35,587 nucleotides of DNA from Minwuia sp. GTDB lineage: Bacteria; Pseudomonadota; Alphaproteobacteria; Minwuiales; Minwuiaceae. The notes beneath the pieces were generated by a model. That model did not search any database, was not told the DNA's origin, and saw only the letters and a list, made by a program, of their open reading frames with translations. Location: the NCBI GenBank assembly GCA_029213165.1, contig JARGNO010000041.1, positions 1-35,587 of the forward strand, read 5' to 3'. Made by a program: the position numbers and the translations under genes. Positions 1 through 7,085 of the stretch are shown here, one piece after another; the first letter of the stretch is position 1, and the number at the start of each line of letters is the position of its first letter.

Positions 1-52
1 CCCCCTCCCGGCCACCCACGCAAGTATCCTGAACTGGGTGGCCGGGAGGGGG
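1..52. repeat. Dispersed long-hairpin repeat, copy 1 (cut by window edge)
   Basis: Positions 1-18 and 35-52 are a perfect 18-bp inverted repeat around a 16-base loop at 19-34. The arm reads CCCCCTCCCGGCCACCCA. The loop contains TATCCTGAA, which recurs in the copy near 19.0 kb. Further arm sequence probably lies left of base 1, because the right side continues as AGTGGGATGG, like the copy near 10.4 kb. It sits downstream of the GST gene and could also end that transcript, although no T-run follows. Confidence 0.75.
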
Positions 53-85
53 AGTGGGATGGCGCAGTCCGCAACAGGACCTCTC

Positions 86-805
86 TCAGCCCCAGGACGG
101 ATAATCCGGGTACCACCGCGCCCTGCCACGCTCCACATAGGCGACCAGGTTCGCGTGTTGCCGCAGCGCCGTTTTCAACGGGCTGTCGAACGCGGGTACC
201 AGCACATTGGCCAGGAAGGCGACACCTGTCGCATCCACGCCGGTCGGTTCAGCACCCATGAACCAGTCCTGATCCCCCAGAAGCGCCGCGCAGGCATCGA
301 TGTCGGCCTTGCCGAAGGCCATGATGTCCTGCACGTCATGCAGGCCCAGTCCGTGACCGGCAAGGTTGGACCGTACCTTGCGCTGCGCGATGACCTTGAT
401 GACCGACCGGATCACCGGCGGCATGGCCCCGAACAGGTCGCGGGCAATCCGGTTGTAGGTTGCCTGATCCATCCAGCGCGTGTGGACGATGGCCCAGTAG
501 AGCCTTTCCTCCAGCAGGCGTGCGATCGCATGGGCCGACGCCTTCTGCCGCCCGTCCAGCGCCGCATCCGGGTCGAAATCCAGGCGGCGTGTCATTTCGC
601 GGCGGATCAGCTCCGAATCCCCGATCATCGGGCCCCCGTCGAAGCTGGCGGCGGGCAGCTTGCCCTTCGGCCCCTTGCGCGGGTCGTTCACGGTATCCAC
701 GACAAATGGTGCCCCCGACATCTTCAGCAGGATCTCCGCCTTCATGCAGAACGGGCTGGGGTTCGGCAATCCCAGGGCCGCCGGATACTGCCGCAGGGTG
801 ATCAC
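86..805 (-). CDS. Glutathione S-transferase family protein
   Basis: A 239-residue protein of usual GST length. The N-terminus reads as a thioredoxin-like domain: a beta strand (ITLRQYP), then a PSPFCMKAE turn where GSTs place the Ser/Cys that activates glutathione. GPMIGDSELIRREM follows, the usual position of the glutathione gamma-glutamyl-binding loop. The rest is helical, with DQDWFMGAEPTGVDA matching the GST C-terminal helix start. The GTG start at 805 overlaps the stop of the upstream dienelactone hydrolase gene by four bases (GTGA), so the two are translationally coupled and form an operon. The substrate cannot be read; it is probably a cytosolic detoxification or isomerase enzyme. The subfamily is uncertain, and a metaxin/FAXC-like GST is possible. 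Confidence 0.8.
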   Translation of the reverse strand: MITLRQYPAALGLPNPSPFCMKAEILLKMSGAPFVVDTVNDPRKGPKGKLPAASFDGGPMIGDSELIRREMTRRLDFDPDAALDGRQKASAHAIARLLEERLYWAIVHTRWMDQATYNRIARDLFGAMPPVIRSVIKVIAQRKVRSNLAGHGLGLHDVQDIMAFGKADIDACAALLGDQDWFMGAEPTGVDATGVAFLANVLVPAFDSPLKTALRQHANLVAYVERGRARWYPDYPSWG

Positions 806-1563
806 CCCAGCGTTTCCTTCAGGAATGCCTGCGTCCGTTGCCAGGACAGCGCGGCATCAGCCTCGTCATAGCGGGCACTGGTCGGATTGGCGAAGGCGTG
901 GTTGGCGTCGTACCAATGCGCGGTCAGGGATTTCCCGGCCTGTTTCATTTCCGCCTCGAAGCCACTGACCATGGCCTTGTTGATCCATTGGTCCTCGGTC
1001 GCGAAATGGCCCAGAACCGGACCCTTCAGCGCCTTCAGGTCCGCCGCTTTCCGGCTGACATTGCCGTAGTAGACAATCGTGCCATCCACCGGCGCGGCAA
1101 TGGAGGCATTCAGCGACCAGCCGCCGCCAAAGCACCAGCCGACCGTTGCCACCTTGCCATTCGTCTTCTCGTGATCCTTCAGCCAGCCGATCCAGCTCGC
1201 CAGGGTGTCCGTGGCTTCGCCGCCATTCACCTGGCCCATGTAGCTGCGGGCGTCACCGGGGTCGGTTGCGACCTTGCCGTCGTAGAGGTCCACGGCCAGC
1301 GCCACATAGCCTTCCTCCGCCAGCCTGGCGGCCACGGATTTGATCTGGTCGTTCAGGCCCCACCATTCATGGATCAGCAGAACCGCAGCGGCAGGCGCTG
1401 TCGCGGGCAGGGCGAGTGCGGCATGGACCGACTTTCCGCCAGCCGTGGTGATGGAAACATCCTGCAGGCCGTGTGCGGCGGCCCGCGCCAGCATGGGATC
1501 GGCCAGAATGGCGGCCAGAGGGAGGCTGGCGGCCCCTTTCAGAACAGTCCTGCGCGCATACAT
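802..1563 (-). CDS. Dienelactone hydrolase family protein with Tat signal
   Basis: A 253-residue alpha/beta hydrolase. The start at 1563 is chosen because AGGAGA lies just upstream and the protein then opens with a twin-arginine signal (MYARRTVLKG followed by a hydrophobic stretch and ARAAAHG); an in-frame ATG at 1626 would bury this signal. The mature part shows the DLH triad elements: Cys in VGWCFGGG, Asp in ATEDQW and His in ANHAFANP. The family hydrolyses dienelactones or other esters. Tat export suggests the enzyme acts in the periplasm, whereas the catabolic clcD-type enzymes are cytosolic. It is the first gene of an operon with the GST. No chlorocatechol genes are nearby, so the substrate is open. 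Confidence 0.87.
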   Translation of the reverse strand: MYARRTVLKGAASLPLAAILADPMLARAAAHGLQDVSITTAGGKSVHAALALPATAPAAAVLLIHEWWGLNDQIKSVAARLAEEGYVALAVDLYDGKVATDPGDARSYMGQVNGGEATDTLASWIGWLKDHEKTNGKVATVGWCFGGGWSLNASIAAPVDGTIVYYGNVSRKAADLKALKGPVLGHFATEDQWINKAMVSGFEAEMKQAGKSLTAHWYDANHAFANPTSARYDEADAALSWQRTQAFLKETLG

Positions 1564-1703
1564 GTCGGTCTCTCCTGCCAGATTGCATGAAGGACAAATG
1601 GTATCCGCCACCCCGCAGGCCGCCAATCACGCTCGCGTTAACCGTTTCGACAGCCACCGCATGACAGCATGGTGACAGCCATACTTGACAAGCCCGTGAC
1701 ATT

Positions 1704-1720
1704 ATTGTGCGCTGCACAAT
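1704..1720. promoter_or_regulatory. 17-bp perfect palindrome, candidate operator of the PHB depolymerase gene
   Basis: ATTGTGC-GCT-GCACAAT is a perfect 7-bp inverted repeat with a 3-base centre. It lies 58 bases upstream of the depolymerase start and also faces the divergent dienelactone hydrolase gene. A TTGACA hexamer at 1685-1690 is just upstream, but I see no convincing -10 at normal spacing. The TGC...GCA half-sites resemble binding sites described for the PHA regulator PhaR, so PhaR is the inferred ligand. The upstream in-frame ATG at 1707 lies inside the palindrome, which argues against it as the start codon. Confidence 0.5.
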
Positions 1721-1778
1721 ACGAAGAGAGAAGGATATCCGTTATCCTTTGATTCGCGACGCAATCGGGAGACCCAGT

Positions 1779-3023
1779 TTGCTCTACCAGATGTACGAAC
1801 TGAACCACGCGGCGATCAAGCCGTGGCGCGCTGCGGCGCACATGACCCAGATGATGCTGCGTCACCCCATGAACCCGGTTGCGCATTCGGCGCAGGGCCG
1901 CGCCATTGCGGCGGCGGCTGATGTGTTCGAGGGCATTACCCGTCGCTATGGCAAGCCATCCTTCGGACTGGACGAGATCACCATTGATGGTGCGCCCGTA
2001 CCGGTGACCGAACAGGTGATCTATCGCAAGCCTTTCGGTCAGCTCAAGTATTTCTCCCGCGATACAAGCAGCCTGAACCGGCGTCGTGCCGACCCGCGTG
2101 TGCTGATCGTGGCGCCCCTGTCCGGGCATTACGCGACCCTGCTGCGTGGCACGGTTGCCGCCATGCTGCCGGAGCATGAGGTCTTCATCACCGACTGGCG
2201 TGATGCGCGCAATGTGCCGGTGTCTGAAGGCAACTTCGATCTGGACGACTACATCGACTATGTCATTGATTTCCTGCGGGTGCTTGGGCCGAATACCCAT
2301 GTCATCGCCGTCTGCCAGCCCGGTCCGGCGGTCCTTGCCGCCACGGCACTGATGTCGGAAGACAATGACGCCGCGACCCCGGCGACCCTGACGATCATGG
2401 GCAGCCCGATCAATCCGCGGAAAAGCCCGACAGTGCCGAACGACCTGGCGACATCCCGGCCCATCGAATGGTTCAAGAACAACGTCATCACCAGTGTGCC
2501 GCTGCCGCATGCCGGTTTCATGCGCCCGGTCTATCCGGGTTTCCTGCAGCTCACCGGTTTCATGACGATGAACCTCGACCGCCATATCGATGCGCACAAG
2601 AAGCTCTATGAGGGGCTGATCGCGGGCGACGGCGATTCCACCGATGGTCACCGGAAATTCTACGACGAGTATCTCTCGGTGCTGGACCTGACCGCTGAAT
2701 ACTATCTGCAGACGCTGGAGGTGGTGTTCCAGCGGTTCGACCTGCCGAACGGCACGATGATGCATCGGGGACGGCGCGTCGATCTGACGAAGATCAGCAA
2801 GACCGCCCTGTTCACGGTGGAGGGTGAGAAGGACGATATTTCCGGTATCGGCCAGACGCAGGCGGCCCATGACCTGTGCATCAACATCCCGGCCAAGAAG
2901 CAGATGGATTACATCCAGGATGGTGTTGGCCACTACGGTGTCTTCAATGGTGGTCGCTGGCGCACGGAGATCCAGCCGCGCATCCGCGACTTCATCCGCT
3001 CCTTCCCGGTGCTCGGCGCCTGA
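1779..3023 (+). CDS. phaZ: Intracellular poly(3-hydroxybutyrate) depolymerase
   Basis: A 414-residue PHB depolymerase of the intracellular, granule-associated type, which mobilises stored polyhydroxyalkanoate. The TTG at 1779 is preferred over the ATG at 1707. It has GGGAGA six bases upstream and gives the family-typical N-terminus MLYQMYELNHAAIKPWR. The nucleophile appears as the Cys near residue 179 in VIAVCQPGPAVLAA; this family uses Cys rather than Ser. The acid lies in FTVEGEKDDISG and the His in DGVGHYGVFNGGRW. There is no signal peptide, as expected for a cytosolic granule enzyme. A perfect palindrome upstream suggests control by a PHA-sensing repressor. The next gene starts four bases after the stop. 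Confidence 0.92.
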   Translation: MLYQMYELNHAAIKPWRAAAHMTQMMLRHPMNPVAHSAQGRAIAAAADVFEGITRRYGKPSFGLDEITIDGAPVPVTEQVIYRKPFGQLKYFSRDTSSLNRRRADPRVLIVAPLSGHYATLLRGTVAAMLPEHEVFITDWRDARNVPVSEGNFDLDDYIDYVIDFLRVLGPNTHVIAVCQPGPAVLAATALMSEDNDAATPATLTIMGSPINPRKSPTVPNDLATSRPIEWFKNNVITSVPLPHAGFMRPVYPGFLQLTGFMTMNLDRHIDAHKKLYEGLIAGDGDSTDGHRKFYDEYLSVLDLTAEYYLQTLEVVFQRFDLPNGTMMHRGRRVDLTKISKTALFTVEGEKDDISGIGQTQAAHDLCINIPAKKQMDYIQDGVGHYGVFNGGRWRTEIQPRIRDFIRSFPVLGA

Positions 3024-3026
3024 TCA

Positions 3027-4133
3027 ATGGGGTTGGCCGGGGGCAGCGACCTGCTGGAAGGCCCCGGTATCATCAACGCGTTCCGGGCCTGGCAGGCGGC
3101 AACTGGCGGACTGCCACGTGACTGGCACTTCCACGCGGGCCTGACAGACCGCCCGGCCATTCCGTTGCCGTGCGATCTCTTGTTTCCATCCGAGTCTGCG
3201 GCCGAGAAGGCGCTGGCGGACTGGCTGACGACTGCGGTGCCCCATCTGGTCCAGCCCATCCGCATGTTGCGCCCTGCACCCAGGACGCGCGGCCTGCGCC
3301 GCCTGTTCGGTGGTGGCAGGTCACGTCCGGGAGAGACTCTCGATGCGTCCGACAGGCTGGTCAGCGGCATTCTGGCGGCACCGGAGGGGACGTATCAGGT
3401 CGCGAAGGCCACGCTGACCGACATCACCCGACTGACGGTTGCCCTGGCGCGGGACGCCGTACGGCTGGGCGGCCAGGTCACGCAGGGCAGTAGTGGTGGC
3501 GCGGTAGAAGCCAAGGGGGCGACGAGCCTCTATTCCGTACTTGCCCGACCCTGGCCGGAAATGGTCGGCCTGCACGAACTGCCCACGGTTGCCGGGCCGC
3601 TGAGTCTCGTTCCCATGCCCAACGACCTGATGCTGGCACATGTCCCGGCGGGCGGCGAGGTTTCCACTGGCAGGGATCTGGAAGGGTTGCTGGCTGCGAT
3701 ACTCACCCGGCGCGCGACCCTGCGCACGGTGACGGCGGGCAGCGTCGGCGAGACCGCATGTCTGCGCGACCTGCTGCCCTGCGCGGAGGGACTCTCCGCC
3801 AGCGCCGGTCCGCTGCACGACGGCGGCATGGATGGCGGCTATGGCCTGTTCGCCAACCGGGTTGCGGCCACCTGGGCCCATCTGGATGCCGCCTACATCC
3901 GCACCCTGATCTCCCGCCATGGTGCCTCCGTGCCGGAGATGCTGGACGGGGTGCACAGGGATGCCGATCTGGGGGAGGACCTGGGCGGGGGGCTGTTTGG
4001 CCGCGAGGTTGAATGGGTGGTCCGCCATGAGTGGGCGGAGGACGCCGCCACGGTGTTGCACCGGCGGGGGCCCTTTGCCTTTCTCGGCACTGATCCGGAA
4101 CGGTTGCGCCGCTGGATGGAACAGAACGGCTGA
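3027..4133 (+). CDS. Degenerate GlpD-like protein without FAD-binding motif
   Basis: A 368-residue protein that most annotators would call hypothetical. Its C-terminal stretch DLGEDLGGGLFGREVEWV followed by RHEWAEDAATVLHRR matches the end of aerobic glycerol-3-phosphate dehydrogenase GlpD, where DLGEDFG and DHEW..RADDALWRR occur. PHLVQPIRMLRP near residue 70 and ITRLTVALARDAVRLGG near 140 also follow GlpD spacing. The N-terminal GxGxxG Rossmann loop of GlpD is absent, and the conserved GGKLTTYR site reads AGSVGETACLR here. I infer a non-catalytic or repurposed GlpD relative. It is coupled to the PHB depolymerase (three bases between the genes), so a role in storage or lipid metabolism is possible but unproven. 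The reading frame is intact. Confidence 0.6.
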   Translation: MGLAGGSDLLEGPGIINAFRAWQAATGGLPRDWHFHAGLTDRPAIPLPCDLLFPSESAAEKALADWLTTAVPHLVQPIRMLRPAPRTRGLRRLFGGGRSRPGETLDASDRLVSGILAAPEGTYQVAKATLTDITRLTVALARDAVRLGGQVTQGSSGGAVEAKGATSLYSVLARPWPEMVGLHELPTVAGPLSLVPMPNDLMLAHVPAGGEVSTGRDLEGLLAAILTRRATLRTVTAGSVGETACLRDLLPCAEGLSASAGPLHDGGMDGGYGLFANRVAATWAHLDAAYIRTLISRHGASVPEMLDGVHRDADLGEDLGGGLFGREVEWVVRHEWAEDAATVLHRRGPFAFLGTDPERLRRWMEQNG

Positions 4134-4192
4134 CTGGTGTAAAGCATCCCACTGACAGAAGTGCATCGAACGGGCAGATCGGGGGGACTTCC

Positions 4193-5710
4193 ATGGCCAA
4201 TAGCTTGCGGCAACTGCTGGACACGGGCGCGGATGATGCGCCGGCCATTGGCGCGGAGGGTCGCGCGGACCTGACCCATGGCGGGTTGCGGGACTTTGCG
4301 GCGAAGGTGGTGGCGGACCTGAACGGTTTCGGCATCGGGCGCAACGACCGGGTGGCCATCGTGTTGCCGAACGGGCCGGAGATGGCGACAGCCTTCCTGA
4401 CGGTCGCCTGCGGGGCGACCACGGCGCCGCTGAATCCGGCCTATCGGGCCGATGAGTTCGACTTCTATCTGGATGACCTGAACGCGAAGGCCCTGATCGT
4501 TGCAGATGACTATGATGGTGATGCCGTCGCGGCGGCGGAGAAGCGTGGCGTCGCGATCCTGCGCCTGACTCCGCGCACGGACGATGCCGCCGGACTGTTC
4601 GACCTTGCCGGGCCTGCCGGAGCGTCGGCTCCGCAGGCGGGTGGCATGGCGACGGCGGATGATGTGGCGCTGGTGCTGCATACCTCCGGCACCACGTCAC
4701 GGCCGAAGATCGTGCCCCTGTCGCAGGCCAATGTCGCGGCCAGCGCCCACCACATCCGTGCCGCGCTGGACCTGACGGCGGCGGACCGTTGCCTCAACAT
4801 CATGCCGTTGTTCCACATCCATGGCCTGATTGCGGCGGTGCTGAGTTCGGTGGCGGCGGGTGCCAGCGTCTGGTGCAGCCCCGGCTTCAATGCCCTGCGT
4901 TTCTTCACCTGGATGGAGGTGTCGAAACCCAACTGGTATACGGCAGTGCCGACCATGCATCAGGCGATCCTGAGCCGCGCCGGGCGCAACGCCGAGCTGA
5001 TCGCGGCCCAGCCGCTGCGGCTGATCCGGTCCTCCTCTTCCTCGCTGCCGCCGCAGGTGATGGCGGAACTGGAGGAAACCTTCGGCTGCCCGGTGATCGA
5101 GAGTTACGGCATGACGGAGGCCGCGCACCAGATGGCCTCCAACCCCCTGCCGCCCGCCGCGCGCAAGCCCGGCTCCGTTGGCATCGCTGCCGGGCCGGAG
5201 GTCGCCATCATGGACCCGGACGGCAATCTGATGGAGCAGGGCGCGACGGGGGAGGTCGTCATCCGTGGCCCCAATGTCACCGCAGGCTACGAAGCCAACC
5301 CGAAGGCGAACGCGGAGAACTTCACCAATGGCTGGTTCCGCACCGGGGATCAGGGCGTACTGGACGGGGACGGCTACCTGAGCATCACTGGCCGCCTGAA
5401 GGAGATCATCAACCGCGGCGGCGAGAAGATCTCGCCGCGGGAAGTGGATGAGGTGCTGATGGATCACGAGGCCGTGGCCCAGGTCGTCACCTTTGCCATG
5501 CCGCATCCGAAGCTGGGAGAGGAAGTCGCCGCCGCCGTGGTGCTGCGCGAAGGGGCGAGCGCCACGGACCGCGAGATCCGCGACTTCGTGGCCACGCGAC
5601 TGGCCGACTTCAAGGTGCCGCGCAAGCTGCTGATCCTCGACGAGATCCCGAAGGGCGCCACCGGCAAGCTGCAGCGCATCGGCCTGGCCGAGAAACTCGG
5701 CCTCGCCTGA
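4193..5710 (+). CDS. Acyl-CoA synthetase, oxalate-CoA ligase (AAE3/Pcs60)-like
   Basis: A 505-residue ANL-superfamily adenylating enzyme that forms an acyl-AMP and then the CoA thioester. The P-loop reads LHTSGTTSRPKIVPLSQAN, the A5 motif ESYGMTEAAHQM, the A7/A8 region WFRTGDQG and GRLKEIINRGGEKISP, and the catalytic Lys lies in KGATGKLQR. The run IMPLFHIHGL, NWYTAVPTMHQAIL, SNPLPP and RGPNVTAGY closely resembles what I recall of plant AAE3 and yeast Pcs60, which activate oxalate. Oxalyl-CoA decarboxylase and formyl-CoA transferase genes are not in this window, so the substrate remains an inference. GGGGGG lies about seven bases upstream of the ATG. The kinase gene begins four bases after the stop. 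Confidence 0.88.
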   Translation: MANSLRQLLDTGADDAPAIGAEGRADLTHGGLRDFAAKVVADLNGFGIGRNDRVAIVLPNGPEMATAFLTVACGATTAPLNPAYRADEFDFYLDDLNAKALIVADDYDGDAVAAAEKRGVAILRLTPRTDDAAGLFDLAGPAGASAPQAGGMATADDVALVLHTSGTTSRPKIVPLSQANVAASAHHIRAALDLTAADRCLNIMPLFHIHGLIAAVLSSVAAGASVWCSPGFNALRFFTWMEVSKPNWYTAVPTMHQAILSRAGRNAELIAAQPLRLIRSSSSSLPPQVMAELEETFGCPVIESYGMTEAAHQMASNPLPPAARKPGSVGIAAGPEVAIMDPDGNLMEQGATGEVVIRGPNVTAGYEANPKANAENFTNGWFRTGDQGVLDGDGYLSITGRLKEIINRGGEKISPREVDEVLMDHEAVAQVVTFAMPHPKLGEEVAAAVVLREGASATDREIRDFVATRLADFKVPRKLLILDEIPKGATGKLQRIGLAEKLGLA

Positions 5711-5714
5711 GGCG

Positions 5715-6251
5715 ATGGACGTAGCGGAGACGGTCCTGACCATCCCCGATTTCTGCCTCGTCCTGCTGGTCGGGGCGTCGGGCGCAGGCAAGTCGACTTT
5801 TGCCGCCCGGCATTTCCGCCCGACGGAGATCGTGTCCTCCGATGCCTGCCGCGCGCTGGTCTCTGATGATGAAGCCGACCAGTCGGCGAGCGTTGCGGCC
5901 TTCGAACTGGTGCACCTGATCACCAGGAAGCGCCTGGCCGCCCGTCGCCTGACGGTCATCGATGCCACCAATCTGAGGGTGGGTGACAGGAAACCCCTTC
6001 TTGCCTTCGCCAGGCGGTTCCATGCGCCGGTGGTGACCTTCGCCTTCCTGCTGGACGCGGCCACATGCGTTGCGCGCAATCGTGAACGCGGCGCGCAGGG
6101 TGGGCGCGATGTCGGGGCGGAGGTCGTGGCCATGCAGCAGACAGAACTGCGCAAGGGAATGCCGGACCTGCGGATGATCGGGAACCTTACTGCGTTCGAG
6201 TCAGGGACGGCGGTGGACCGGATCACGGAGATCAGGCGCGTACCATCCTAG
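5715..6251 (+). CDS. Stand-alone Pnkp-type polynucleotide 5'-kinase domain (P-loop)
   Basis: A 178-residue P-loop phosphotransferase. Walker A is GASGAGKST at residues 20-28. It is followed by EIVSSDACRALVSDDEADQSA and then a mutase-like strand LTVIDATNL, as in the N-terminal kinase domain of bacterial Pnkp. The Arg-rich lid region RNRERGAQGGRDV fits the same family. Pnkp normally fuses kinase, phosphatase and ligase domains (about 850 residues) and partners Hen1 in RNA repair; here only the kinase part exists. Its substrate could be RNA or DNA 5'-OH ends, or a small molecule. The gene is tightly coupled to the acyl-CoA synthetase, and its stop overlaps the convergent TetR gene by four bases. 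Confidence 0.75.
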   Translation: MDVAETVLTIPDFCLVLLVGASGAGKSTFAARHFRPTEIVSSDACRALVSDDEADQSASVAAFELVHLITRKRLAARRLTVIDATNLRVGDRKPLLAFARRFHAPVVTFAFLLDAATCVARNRERGAQGGRDVGAEVVAMQQTELRKGMPDLRMIGNLTAFESGTAVDRITEIRRVPS

Positions 6252-6847
6252 CCCCGCTCAGCTTCCAGCCCCGCCAGGTAGGTGTCGGCGACCATGTCGG
6301 CATATTCGTCCGGCCCCACCGGCCCTGCCGGATCGTACCAGAGGTAGGTGTAGTTGATCATGCCGACGCACATCATGGTCTGGGCCATCAGGGTGCGGCC
6401 GGTGATGTGGCCGGTACTGTCGCAATCGCGGATGCGGTCCCGCAGCACGGCGATGATGTGGCGCTGCTTGGCCACGATCTCAGCCCGTTCCGCTGCGCCC
6501 AGGTGCTGCAGGTCATGCAGCAGCACCACCTGCAGGTCGCGAGACCCGGCATTGATGCCGACGATGGTGCGCACGGTGGAACGGAACCGGTCTTGCGCAC
6601 TCGCACCCTGCTCCGCCGCCACGGTCGCGGCGTCCAGCATCATGTCGAGATGGCTGTTCAGCATTTCCTGCAGCAGCGCCTCCTTGGAGGCGAAATAGTG
6701 GTAGAGCAGGCCGCGTGACACGCCGTTTGCCTTGGCCAGGTCGGCAATGCTGGTCGTTGCATATCCCTGCCGGGCGAACTCGGTCGCGGCGCAGGCCATG
6801 ATGCGACGGCGGATCGCCCCGTAGTTCTCGGCCTGCTTGCGCGCCAT
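6248..6847 (-). CDS. TetR/AcrR family transcriptional regulator
   Basis: A 199-residue one-component regulator. The N-terminal helix-turn-helix reads YATTSIADLAKANGVSRGL followed by LYHYFASKEALLQEML, standard TetR. The C-terminal ligand-binding domain is not assignable to a subfamily by eye, though the overall layout is like regulators of fatty-acid or aromatic acyl-CoA catabolism. It lies downstream of the PaaK-like ligase gene on the same strand, separated by a palindromic repeat element, so it may regulate the ligase and oxygenase genes. No clear operator palindrome was found directly in front of it. The purine-rich sequence before the ATG (GGATCAGACG) is a weak ribosome site. Confidence 0.9.
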   Translation of the reverse strand: MARKQAENYGAIRRRIMACAATEFARQGYATTSIADLAKANGVSRGLLYHYFASKEALLQEMLNSHLDMMLDAATVAAEQGASAQDRFRSTVRTIVGINAGSRDLQVVLLHDLQHLGAAERAEIVAKQRHIIAVLRDRIRDCDSTGHITGRTLMAQTMMCVGMINYTYLWYDPAGPVGPDEYADMVADTYLAGLEAERG

Positions 6848-6899
6848 CGTCTGATCCTTCTGTCTGCGGTCTGCCGGTGGTCAGAGACGGTGTGCTACC

Positions 6900-7038
6900 C
6901 CTTCCCCCTCGACGGGGGAAGGCCGGGATGGGGGTGAATCGGCGAAGCCGAACTGCGATGATTCATCCACAGTGCAGCAGCCTGCGGCTTCATCCCCCAT
7001 CGACCGCTGCGCGGCCACTTCCCCCGCAAGGGGGGAAG
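6900..7038. repeat. Mosaic palindromic element (RIME/BIME-like)
   Basis: Two hairpins flank an internal imperfect inverted repeat. The first is 6900-6922, CCTTCCCCC-TCGAC-GGGGGAAGG. The second is 7018-7038, CTTCCCCC-GCAAG-GGGGGAAG. Between them, GGATGGGGGTGAATC near 6925 is roughly complementary to CTTCATCCCCCATCG near 6988-7002. The whole resembles intergenic mosaic elements described in alphaproteobacteria. It fills most of the 238-base gap between the TetR gene and the CoA ligase gene, both on the minus strand. Confidence 0.6.
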
Positions 7039-7085
7039 GCAAGTGAGGATCCGCCACCACGTACCGAACCTGACCCTGCCTTCTC

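Noticed and set aside
1638-2933. Long minus-strand open frame opposite the PHB depolymerase
   Set aside because: It is the antisense shadow of a well-recognised gene, rich in His, Arg and Gly, and matches no family.
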